From UBA6168 sp964508135 (GTDB taxonomy: Bacteria; Bacteroidota; Bacteroidia; Chitinophagales; Saprospiraceae), in NCBI GenBank assembly GCA_964508135.1, contig CAZDSU010000009.1, forward strand, positions 55,945-119,944: a stretch of DNA of 64,000 bases. Reading direction: 5' to 3'. The position numbers were made by a program, and so were the translations under genes. The notes under the pieces are model-generated. The model had not been told where the DNA came from. It ran no database searches and saw only the letters and a program-made list of their open reading frames with translations. Positions 53,193-60,166 of this stretch are shown in pieces (the first letter of the stretch is position 1; each line of letters begins with the position of its first letter).

Positions 53193-53595
53193 AACTACTA
53201 TCAAAGGAATTGAGCAAAACAGAGCAAGTTTTGCTTATCAATGTGCCAAATCGGCATCGGAAAAACAAGGGAAGAAGCCCAAGGAGTATAAATCATACGC
53301 TAAAAAATTGCCTATGATGATAAAAACTAACGGACTTGGGGCAGCATTGGCTTTTGCTTTTTCTAAGGGAAAAGATGGCAATGCTTGGGAATTGCTATAC
53401 AATGACATTCAAGCTTGGCTAAGGCAAGATCACAAGAAGTTTCTTTTGGGCAATGATGTGCAAACAGAATTGACAAATGCGGTTATTCAACTTGAATCTT
53501 TTCAATACCGAGCTGTCGCAGTTGAAGTCCTCGCATTTCTTAACTGGCTGCGCCGATTTGCCGAAGGGTTGATCGAAGGCGAAGCCGAAGAATAA
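53185..53595 (+). CDS. cmr5: type III-B small subunit Cmr5
   Basis: A 136-residue helical protein (KGIEQNRASFAYQCAKSASE, YKSYAKKLPMMIKTNGLGAA, LAFAFSKG, then VAVEVLAFLNWLRRFAEGLI), exactly the pattern of Cmr5, the small subunit that forms the belly filament beside Cmr4. The start at 53185 overlaps the cmr4 stop by eight bases; a longer frame from 53020 runs inside cmr4 and is not used. Confidence 0.94.
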   Translation: MAETTIKGIEQNRASFAYQCAKSASEKQGKKPKEYKSYAKKLPMMIKTNGLGAALAFAFSKGKDGNAWELLYNDIQAWLRQDHKKFLLGNDVQTELTNAVIQLESFQYRAVAVEVLAFLNWLRRFAEGLIEGEAEE

Positions 53596-53600
53596 AGCAA

Positions 53601-54818
53601 ATGAAAAAAGGAATATTTATCATCATTGAAAAAGATGGACGATTTGTAGCAGCTATACAGCGGGCAGATGGCGTAGTAATTGAGCTTGAAATTGTGGTCA
53701 CAGCGGACCTTCAAAAATTGAATGGACAACCCTGTGACTACTTGCTTAAAGGCGACAAAATAGTCTTGGTAGGCGGGCGCAACATTTTTCAACAGCTAAA
53801 ACAGGAAGCTCCAAAGCCCACACAAGCTCAAAAAGTGGTTCAAACTGATTGGAGGCGAGAAATGCGAGCACCTGTTCAGGAAGAACCTGAAATTATTGGA
53901 GATATGCCAAAACCTGCTTGGAGTAAAACTGATAGTTTTCAACTTCAAAAAGCAAGAGTACCTAATGATACAAGAAAAGTATCGATTGCTTCAAAACAAA
54001 TTGATAATTTTTCATTGAAACTGAACCAGTTTGCAAGGTTTGAAGAAGCATTTAATGATAGGAAAAATGAATGGGATAGAAAGTTTACCTTTCTAAAAGG
54101 TAAAGATTTCCAAATCCAGCAAAACTTTGGAACTCTTTTCGATTCTGCCTCTCAACTTGCCGACCGTCAAACTGATGCTGCCAAAGTGTTATTTCCAAAA
54201 GCTGGGCAATTGCTTACACCTACATTCAAACCTCAATGGCGTTTTGTCACTGGGCTTGGCGGGCATTCAGTATATGAAACAGGCATCACATTACATCATA
54301 TTTACGGCATACCTTACATTCCGGCATCGTCAATTAAGGGTGTGTTGCGGTCTTGGGTGATATTTTCAAAATTTGAAAACAATGAAGGCAAGGCAATTTC
54401 TGAAAATGAAGAGTTTTGTCAAATCTTTGGCTGCCCTGCTGAGGTGACAATTGAAAGGGAGGGTAAGAAAACAAAATACAAATCATTTTACAAAGAATCA
54501 AGACAAGGCAAAGTAACCTTTTTTGATGCCCTGCCTATCAAATCACCTACTATTGAGCCTGACATAATGAACCCGCATTATCCAGAATGGTATGGTGGGA
54601 AACCAGAGAAAGCACCAGTTGATACTGACAAGCCAAACCCTGTTTTTTTCCTGACAGTTAAAGAAACGCCCTTCCAGTTTTTAATTGGCTCTAAAGAATG
54701 GGATTTGACTACTAAAGAATTTTGGGATAATAAAACACTTGGTTGGTGGCTTGAAAATGCCCTCTCCGAACACGGTATCGGTGCAAAAACCGCCGTCGGA
54801 TACGGTTATATGCAATAA
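53601..54818 (+). CDS. cmr6: type III-B RAMP protein Cmr6, long N-terminal extension
   Basis: Cmr6 caps the 3' crRNA end of the complex. The RAMP core starts near residue 195 (WRFVTGLGGHSVYETGITLH, IYGIPYIPASSIKGVLRSWV) and ends with the glycine-rich loop HGIGAKTAVGYGYMQ. Residues 1-65 (KGIFIIIEKDGRFVAAIQRA, YLLKGDKIVLVGGRNIF) form a small beta domain, followed by a Pro/Gln-rich linker and a helical part. This extension makes the protein 405 residues, long for Cmr6, and it may bind RNA or other subunits. It is the last gene of the operon; a strong terminator follows 88 nt later. Confidence 0.93.
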   Translation: MKKGIFIIIEKDGRFVAAIQRADGVVIELEIVVTADLQKLNGQPCDYLLKGDKIVLVGGRNIFQQLKQEAPKPTQAQKVVQTDWRREMRAPVQEEPEIIGDMPKPAWSKTDSFQLQKARVPNDTRKVSIASKQIDNFSLKLNQFARFEEAFNDRKNEWDRKFTFLKGKDFQIQQNFGTLFDSASQLADRQTDAAKVLFPKAGQLLTPTFKPQWRFVTGLGGHSVYETGITLHHIYGIPYIPASSIKGVLRSWVIFSKFENNEGKAISENEEFCQIFGCPAEVTIEREGKKTKYKSFYKESRQGKVTFFDALPIKSPTIEPDIMNPHYPEWYGGKPEKAPVDTDKPNPVFFLTVKETPFQFLIGSKEWDLTTKEFWDNKTLGWWLENALSEHGIGAKTAVGYGYMQ

Positions 54819-54906
54819 CCTATTTCTCCCCAAATTCCCACCCCCGTTCCTTGACATCACGGGCTTCTAAACCATTCTCCCGTTTATACGGGGACAAAAA
54901 AAAATA

Positions 54907-54936
54907 GCGTCGGCAGGGACTATCCCCTGCCGACGC
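54907..54936. terminator. perfect 12-bp hairpin terminator
   Basis: GCGTCGGCAGGG (54907-54918) and CCCTGCCGACGC (54925-54936) are perfect complements with a 6-nt loop and an A run upstream. It separates the cmr operon (+) from the convergent gene (-). Confidence 0.85.
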
Positions 54937-54967
54937 ATATTCATTCAGTAGCTTTCAAGTCATCTTT

Positions 54968-55750
54968 TCATGCCTCGAACGGCACGGGTTCCTGCCTTAC
55001 GACCACGCCAGCGTCGGGGCACCAATCGCTTTTCAAGGTGGTACCTTCCACGTAGATGGCACGGAAGGTCCAGGCGGCGGTGAGCTGCTGGGGTGGCAAC
55101 GTGATGATTTCGGAGTAGCTGCGGCTGGTGGTGTTCACCAAGGTGACAAATTCGCCCTTGCCTTCCCGGTCCACTTGCAGCAGCATGGCCTTGCCTCGCC
55201 AGCGGTTGCCACGGGTGACGGTTACCGTGAACATGTTGTTGCCCACCGACACTTTTATCAACGGATAGTTGTACTCGTCGGCCTTCACTCGGTTGGCGGC
55301 TTCGGGCGGCGTGGGCAGCCCCTCTGCCCGGACCAGTTGCAGCAGTTCCCGGTCGGCATCGGTGGTGTCGGGGTTGGCCAGTATGATGTTGACGGCCTGT
55401 ATATGCGGGGCGAGCACATAGGCCGGTGCGGGGTCGGGCAAAGTGGGCAGCGTGACCGCACCGGGGAACGGGACGGGCAAGGTGGGGTCGTCGGGATAGC
55501 CGTTGTAGAGGTTGCGCTTGGTGGTGCGCCACTGGTCCAGCCATTTTTGCAGCGCACTCATGGTGTTCTTGGTGGCCTGCAAGGCCGCATTGTTGTCTGT
55601 TACCTTGGTGACCAGCGCAGCCGGGACGCCGAGGCGCACGGCCACGGTGGGCAGGTTGGTGGCCAGGTTTTGCGACCAGAGCGCATTTACTTCTTCCGAA
55701 TCGCTGATGTAGAAGGGGCGAATCGGCTTGTTGCCATTAATTGTAGCCAT
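54968..55750 (-). CDS. hypothetical protein, 260 aa, inside the CRISPR island
   Basis: GC-rich and coding-like. The N-terminal half is helical (SEEVNALWSQNLATNLPTVA, NNAALQATKNTMSALQKWLD), followed by a Pro-rich segment with repeated LPxPFPGAVTLPTLPDPAPA character. The C-terminal 100 residues are beta-rich, like a fibronectin-type or Ig-like domain (YPLIKVSVGNNMFTVTVTRG, AAWTFRAIYVEGTTLKSDWC). There is no signal peptide. I do not recognise the family or a CRISPR role; it may be a passenger. It points away from the RT-cas2-cas1 genes only in position: all are on the minus strand, but a 1-kb non-coding gap separates them. Confidence 0.65.
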   Translation of the reverse strand: MATINGNKPIRPFYISDSEEVNALWSQNLATNLPTVAVRLGVPAALVTKVTDNNAALQATKNTMSALQKWLDQWRTTKRNLYNGYPDDPTLPVPFPGAVTLPTLPDPAPAYVLAPHIQAVNIILANPDTTDADRELLQLVRAEGLPTPPEAANRVKADEYNYPLIKVSVGNNMFTVTVTRGNRWRGKAMLLQVDREGKGEFVTLVNTTSRSYSEIITLPPQQLTAAWTFRAIYVEGTTLKSDWCPDAGVVVRQEPVPFEA

Positions 55751-56429
55751 AAGTATAAAAGGATTAGTACAGCCCTGCTCCGGGCCGGGTGCGCTGCCCC
55801 CTTTGACGGCGGGATTTGACGCACTTTTGCCCCGGCTACATGACCGGTGGTTATTGTTTTGGGTAATTGCATCCTACTTTTAACGGTACTTTAAAAAAAT
55901 GGTGAACCTCTTGCTTTCCCATTGCTGTTCGATGTTCCTGATTGAAACCCTGGTCGGACTTCGGACTATTTGAGTGTGCAGAACAGCAGATAAATTGATA
56001 TGTTACTGATGTCACATTCAACAAACACCATGCCTATTTGATGGGCAAATGCCAAATTTTCATCGTTATTGTGCTTATTTTTAAACGATTACCCACTTTT
56101 TGTTCTTACATTATCACGAATTTTATTTTGACGGTGGCGAACCACGGCGTAGTCCACGAGTAGCCCAACATGGTTCGCTCAAACCTCGGCGTGGTTCGGG
56201 CGAAACACGGAATGGTCCTGGACCACCGATGCAAATAGGCATCCCCCACGATGGGGCCAATGGCCATCCCGGCAGGTTTTATAGGAAACCCGCCGGGATA
56301 TAGGCGAAACCGGTTGTACTTGGGACAGCCCAAGCGCCTGGCACCTGAACCACGGCGTGGTTCGGGCGAAACCTTGCGTGGTTTTGGGGAAAAAACTGGG
56401 GCTGAAAAGGATTATTTGCTAATCACTTT

Positions 56430-56533
56430 TTTCGGCTAGGGCAGCATTGCGACAAGATTGCGACAAGATTTCCGAAGTCTTTAAGACTTCGGAAATCTGC
56501 ATCTAAACCATCCTTCGGCTAAGGCAGAATTGC
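56430..56533 (+). CRISPR. remnant CRISPR repeats outside the array
   Basis: 56500-56533 is identical to the first 34 nt of the 37-nt array repeat (from CATCTAAACC to AGAATTGC), then diverges. 56430-56452 matches the last 23 nt of the repeat with two substitutions and ends ATTGCGAC. Both have the array orientation and are separated by 47 nt containing a perfect palindrome. They are 3.6 kb from the array, on the other side of RT-cas2-cas1. Confidence 0.75.
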
Positions 56534-56547
56534 CCGCACCACTTATG

Positions 56548-56652
56548 CCCCTGACCCCTAAAGGGGAACCATTGCGGCCATTACCAGTACTACCTTTTAG
56601 GTTAGGGTTGACGAGGAGTTTTTGGATTAGGTTCCCCTTCAGGGATCAGGGG
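56548..56652. repeat. inverted repeat, copy 1 of a dispersed palindrome
   Basis: Arms 56548-56570 and 56630-56652 are complementary with a few mismatches (core CCCCTGACCCCT / AGGGATCAGGGG). A better copy is found at 58473-58566. It lies about 175 nt beyond the RT stop codon. Confidence 0.7.
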
Positions 56653-56749
56653 TGTACTCGCCTCGTTTTGCGCCGCCTTTGTCATTGCCGTAGGCAACCT
56701 GCGGCGCCACGCATGGCAACGCACCTGATGTTGCAGTTTGCCTTCGGCA

Positions 56750-56790
56750 ATGACAAACCCAAAGGGCGACAACCGTTGCGACAACACCCC
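56750..56790 (+). repeat. 41-nt dispersed repeat, copy 1
   Basis: Begins ATGACAAACCCAAAGGGCG and ends GCGACAACACCCC. A copy with two differences lies at 58436-58476 in the same orientation, so the pair brackets RT and cas2. Confidence 0.7.
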
Positions 56791-56828
56791 TTCTCGATAG
56801 ATATCGGGACTGACTTCGACAGTACTGG

Positions 56829-57827
56829 TTACGCCAGTGCTGCCAACTCCCGATAAGTCACGTCATTCTTCCCACGGATAAAGGCCAAGAAGTTCAACTG
56901 TCCGGTGATGCTTTGGCGCAGCTTGTCGAGCATGTTGGCGTGGAAGATGCCACGTTCCATCATGTGGGGCGAGGTGAGGCGTCGCAGGAGCTTGATGTCC
57001 TTCCGGAGGTTTTTCAGGAAGGAGTCGCTGATGTCGGGATTGGGCTGCTTGAGCAGCAGGCCAGTGACCTCGGGGTGCTTGTTGCGGTGGGTGGTTCTGG
57101 TCTTGGTTTCGTTGATTCGGAAACCCTGTTTTTCTACTTTGAGGGTTATTTCCTCGATGAGAAGGGCCGTTGGCTGGAGTTCCAGGCTGAAAGTCATATC
57201 GTCCACATAGCGGGAATAGTTGGCGTCAATCATGTTGGCCAGGCCTTGCAGGTCGTGGTCGAGCGGCAGTGCGGCTAGGTTGGACAGCACGGGGCTGGTG
57301 CTGGCGCCCATGGGAAGTATGCCCCGGCAGGTGGTGAGACCGACCAACTGGTTGGACAATGGCTCCGGGAACTCGAACAGCTCCCGAAACACCCAGGTGA
57401 GGTGGCGGCTGTTGACGGTGTGGAAATAATCCTTCATATCCAAGTTGAGCACCCAATCGGCGCCGTGGTGCTGCATGGCGTTGGTGTAGATGTTGCGGGG
57501 CTGCGCCTCGTCGGTGGGCCTGGGGATGAAGCCGTATGCGGCGGGCGGCTTGAGCTGGTAGTAGGCGCATTGGAGGTACAGGTTGAGGGCCACCTGCAGG
57601 TTTTTGAGGTCGGGGTTGGGGTTGTGGATGATGCGCCTGGCCCCACCGGGCTTGGGTATGCTGAACTGGTGGTAAAAGGGCTTTTCGGCAAATTTCTTTA
57701 CCTGTGCCGCATCGGCTTTGAGCAGGGCGGCGAGGTCGCCGGGGTGGCGCATGGCCTTGAACTGGGCGGCTTTTTTGTCCAATTGCGCCAGCGTAAGGTC
57801 GAAGGAAGGTTGGTAGTGGTTGTACAT
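56829..57827 (-). CDS. stand-alone reverse transcriptase with retron-type motifs, CRISPR-linked
   Basis: A 332-residue RT without maturase or nuclease domain. Motifs: SIPKPGGARRIIHNPNP (RT1), GFIPRP (RT2), NAMQH (116-120, the NAxxH motif of retron RTs), LNLDMKDYF (catalytic Asp130), LPMGASTSP (171-179, Met where Gln is usual), YSRYVDDMTFS with YVDD (207-210), GFRINETKT and EVTGLLL with VTG (254-256, also a retron signature). These place it nearer to retron and Abi-like RTs than to the group II intron-like RTs usually fused to Cas1. It is the third gene of a cas1-cas2-RT series, so spacer capture from RNA is plausible. Its mRNA leader has no G for about 107 nt, and therefore no Shine-Dalgarno sequence. 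Confidence 0.93.
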   Translation of the reverse strand: MYNHYQPSFDLTLAQLDKKAAQFKAMRHPGDLAALLKADAAQVKKFAEKPFYHQFSIPKPGGARRIIHNPNPDLKNLQVALNLYLQCAYYQLKPPAAYGFIPRPTDEAQPRNIYTNAMQHHGADWVLNLDMKDYFHTVNSRHLTWVFRELFEFPEPLSNQLVGLTTCRGILPMGASTSPVLSNLAALPLDHDLQGLANMIDANYSRYVDDMTFSLELQPTALLIEEITLKVEKQGFRINETKTRTTHRNKHPEVTGLLLKQPNPDISDSFLKNLRKDIKLLRRLTSPHMMERGIFHANMLDKLRQSITGQLNFLAFIRGKNDVTYRELAALA

Positions 57828-57943
57828 GAGTGAGAGATTGAGGGTTTGAGAGATTGAGAGATTGAGAGATTGAGGGTTTGAGGGGGTGAGGGGGTGAGAG
57901 ATTGAGAGGTTGAGGGTTTGAGAGGGTTTGAGGGTTAGATGAA
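57828..57943. repeat. C-free (mRNA G-free) 8-nt-period tract between cas2 and RT
   Basis: About thirteen tandem octamers of the form TGAGRGNT (for example TGAGAGAT, TGAGGGTT, TGAGGGGG) run from the RT start to just past the cas2 stop. The + strand has no C in this stretch, so the RT leader on the minus-strand mRNA has no G at all. Confidence 0.85.
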
Positions 57944-58225
57944 CACTACTTTTTGTTCACGGGCGATAGCGGTTTTGTCGGTCAGGTTGCCGTGCAGTTG
58001 CAGGCGGGCGTAGGTTTGGCGGTCGAGGGGCTGTAGGTGCAGGCTGTCACGCTTGGGGTCCAATAGTGGCAGGAGTTCCGTCCTGATGGCGTGTATGAGC
58101 GATGGCAACGAGGCGCCGATGAAAACGGAACGCTGTACCCGCACCAGCCCGGCTTTTTTGCAGAGCTTGACGGCGAGGCGCCGGGTCTTGTTGCTGGAGA
58201 TGTCGTAACTGATGTTGTAGTACAT
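57935..58225 (-). CDS. cas2: CRISPR-associated protein Cas2
   Basis: From the Met at 58225 a 96-residue protein: MYYNISYDISSNKTRRLAVK (the first strand ends in the conserved Asp), LCKKAGLVRVQRSVFIGASL, and a C-terminal strand EQKVVFI. This matches the ferredoxin-like Cas2 dimer partner of Cas1 that measures and integrates spacers. The frame is open for 93 more codons upstream, but that part consists of repeats (LWVCHRATTRP twice) and is not protein-like. It lies 501 nt downstream of cas1 and 107 nt upstream of the RT gene. Confidence 0.92.
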   Translation of the reverse strand: MYYNISYDISSNKTRRLAVKLCKKAGLVRVQRSVFIGASLPSLIHAIRTELLPLLDPKRDSLHLQPLDRQTYARLQLHGNLTDKTAIAREQKVVFI

Positions 58226-58344
58226 TTTTTTTAATTGAAAATGGAGAATTGAAAATTGAAAATGGCCCCCGACAAATTGGGGGGCGTACTCGCCACGTTT
58301 GTCATGCTGCAAGCACCTGTCCTCGTTATGCGAGTCATCATAGC

Positions 58345-58452
58345 GTGGACGGGTCGTTGCACGATGACAAACCCAAAGGACTTGAAGGATTCGCTCCTTG
58401 GCACTTTCTGCTACGAGTGGACGGGTCGTTGCACGATGACAAACCCAAAGGA
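58345..58452 (+). repeat. 36-nt direct repeat, two copies with 36-nt interval
   Basis: Copies at 58345-58380 and 58417-58452 are identical, beginning GTGGACGGGTCGTTGC and ending AAACCCAAAGGA. The interval (58381-58416) is also 36 nt and unrelated. The geometry imitates a one-spacer CRISPR, but the sequence is unlike the array repeat. Confidence 0.8.
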
Positions 58453-58472
58453 CGACAACCGTGGCGACAACA

Positions 58473-58566
58473 CCCCTGACCCCTGAAGGGGAACCTATTG
58501 ACACAATGGTGCGGGAACTTCACACCACAAACTTCCCTTTTTAGGTTCCCCTTCAGGGGTCAGGGG
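58473..58566. repeat. perfect 24-bp inverted repeat
   Basis: Arms 58473-58496 and 58543-58566 are exact complements (inner part GAAGGGGAACCT / AGGTTCCCCTTC), with a 46-nt loop. It would fold into a long hairpin in RNA from either strand. A weaker copy lies at 56548-56652. Confidence 0.8.
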
Positions 58567-58726
58567 CCAGGGGTCAAATAGCACGGTCAGTCAAACAAGT
58601 TTGACGGTTGGAGCATACAGGTTACGTGTGTCTTAAAAATTAAGGTGAAATATCCTTCCGGTGTTGTTGCTAACAGGCTTTGCTGTTCATTTGGGAAGAG
58701 GGGGAGGGCAAAATACTGGGCCCTGC

Positions 58727-59776
58727 TCAGATGGCGACTAGCGCAAGTGCTGGCTCCAGTGGCAGCCGCCACTCTTGGCGGATGGTGGAGGCGATGCTGC
58801 GGACTTCCTGCCGGAGCATTTGCGCCAGCGTAAGGTTTTGTTCTTCTTCTTCGGGCTGCAGCTTGCGGTCGAAGACCTCGAAGAAGGTTTCGAGCATGAG
58901 GGCCTTGCCCGTTTGCGTGAGCCAGAGGCCGCCCATGTGCGCCCGTATATGCCGCAGGGTGGCATGTTTGCGGGAGCACAGGACGAACACTAGGTGGTCA
59001 ACCCAGGCACGGTACGGCTCCACGATGTCGAACAGGAACGCCTTTTGGTTGCGCTCCATGGTGTGCAGGAAGCCGCCGTAGGCACTTAGCCCGGCCTTGG
59101 CCAGCGCCTTGTCCACTTGGCGGTAGAGGATGCCATAGCCGTAGTTGAGGAATGCGTTGAAAATATCCTGTGCGGGCTGGCGGCTGCGCCCGTCGAACTG
59201 GTACTCGGTGGGCAACAGGTCGGAAAGGGTCTTGAAATATGCCTTGGAAGCATGTGCCTCGATGATTCGGATGGCGTTGGCGGCCTCGGGCACGGGCGAG
59301 GTCGGTACTTTGTGGAGCTGGGCCGTGTAGTCGGCCAGTTTTTGGCGGGTGGTTTTGAGGAGTAGGGCCTTTTCACCGTCCCGGTAGCGTTGGAGCCGCC
59401 CCAGGACGGCCATCTTTCGGCGGAGCTTGAGGCCGATCCATTCCTTGACCATCTCCATGCTCCTGGGCGTGCCGATGAGCCGGAACTGTGCGGCCTGTAT
59501 CAGCACTGGGGCGGCGGGCTCTTCCGGCTGGAATCGCCCGGTGATGTTGCCCAGCCCGTCGCAGAGCAATATGTCAACTTGGTGGCGCAGTGCCAGTTCG
59601 ATGGCGTCGGCGCTGATGGAGCCAGCTTGGCCGTACAGCAGTATGCACTCGACTTGATGGGGCGCATACTCGTGCTCGGCGTCCTTGCCCGCCCCTGTTA
59701 GGTCGGGTATGGTGAGCACGAAGATGTCGCCCCTCATCCGGAGCCTTGAACCAAAAGATTGTACATGAACTTCCAT
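58727..59776 (-). CDS. cas1: CRISPR integrase Cas1
   Basis: Cas1 inserts new spacers at the leader end of the array. The 349-residue protein has the beta-rich N-terminal domain (FGSRLRMRGDIFVL, SISADAIELALRHQVDILLC) and the helical catalytic domain with metal ligands Glu173 (IIEAHASKAYF), His238 (GGFLHTMERNQKAFLFD) and Asp250, followed by IVEPYRAWVD. All residues for activity seem present. It is not fused to the RT, unlike many type III adaptation modules. It reads away from the array, with the 390-nt leader between them, and is the promoter-proximal gene of the cas1-cas2-RT series. Confidence 0.95.
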   Translation of the reverse strand: MEVHVQSFGSRLRMRGDIFVLTIPDLTGAGKDAEHEYAPHQVECILLYGQAGSISADAIELALRHQVDILLCDGLGNITGRFQPEEPAAPVLIQAAQFRLIGTPRSMEMVKEWIGLKLRRKMAVLGRLQRYRDGEKALLLKTTRQKLADYTAQLHKVPTSPVPEAANAIRIIEAHASKAYFKTLSDLLPTEYQFDGRSRQPAQDIFNAFLNYGYGILYRQVDKALAKAGLSAYGGFLHTMERNQKAFLFDIVEPYRAWVDHLVFVLCSRKHATLRHIRAHMGGLWLTQTGKALMLETFFEVFDRKLQPEEEEQNLTLAQMLRQEVRSIASTIRQEWRLPLEPALALVAI

Positions 59777-60166
59777 GATCTTGAAAATTTATAGTGTTTA
59801 GAAAAAATAGCCAACTTGCTCATGGGTGTTCCAATTGGTGTGCGGTGTTGATGATGGTGCTTGTTCATTTTTTGTTCAGTTTGGTTATGTTGTTCCTTTC
59901 GGGTTCAAATATCAGAACTGCGCAAGTTCCGTGCTGGAAAAACCGCAAAACCTGCGGATGCCCATATATTCTTTATGCTAAACTGTAAGGCATTCAATGC
60001 ATTGACTTTCAATGGCTTAGGTGTGCGGGAACCGGTGTTTTTTGACGATTATTGACCGCTGCAAAAGGCTTTTTTTATGAGTATCTTAACAAAATCCATG
60101 TTGAAATTGCGGGAGGTTTTTTACCTTTGGGCCATTGTGGTTGCTGTCATATTAAATATGACTGAG
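59777..60166 (+). other. CRISPR leader
   Basis: The 390 bases between cas1 (divergent) and the first repeat contain no gene and become AT-rich toward the array. The cas1-proximal position and the repeat orientation (3' end ATTGCGAC) mark this as the leader, where new spacers should enter. It also must hold the cas1 promoter, which I could not identify firmly. Confidence 0.75.
60100..60129 (+). promoter_or_regulatory. promoter of the CRISPR array
   Basis: GTTG at 60100-60103 is followed after 18 nt by TACCTTTG at 60122-60129, a perfect match to TAnnTTTG. The predicted start (near 60136) is about 30 nt before the first repeat, reading into the array. Confidence 0.6.

Larger units (their letters stand above)
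55751..56828. other. 1.08-kb non-coding, palindrome-rich region
   Basis: No credible gene. The first 350 bases are AT-rich and featureless. 56130-56400 holds repeated GGCGTGGTTCGGGCGAAAC-like words and hairpins such as ATGGGGCCAATGGCCAT. 56430-56533 holds CRISPR-repeat remnants. A perfect 15-bp hairpin (56467-56481 with 56483-56497) lies between them. 56548-56652 is a 23-nt-armed inverted repeat, and 56750-56790 is one copy of a dispersed 41-nt repeat. Confidence 0.6.
58226..58726. other. structured non-coding region between cas1 and cas2
   Basis: Unusually long for an adaptation operon. It contains a perfect 36-nt direct repeat (58345-58380 and 58417-58452) spaced by 36 nt, the second copy of the 41-nt dispersed repeat (58436-58476), and a perfect 24-bp inverted repeat (58473-58496 with 58543-58566). 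It is transcribed if cas1 and cas2 share a promoter. A small structured RNA is possible. Confidence 0.6.

Noticed and set aside
58345..58452. Second CRISPR array of a different type
   Set aside because: Only two repeats, no similarity to known repeat ends, and part of the unit recurs elsewhere as a dispersed repeat; kept only as a low-interest finding.
58226..58504. Upstream extension of the cas2 frame, and the opposite-strand frame at 58249-58479
   Set aside because: Both translate the non-coding direct repeats (LWVCHRATTRP or DGSLHDDKPKG twice); Cas2 homology begins at the Met at 58225.
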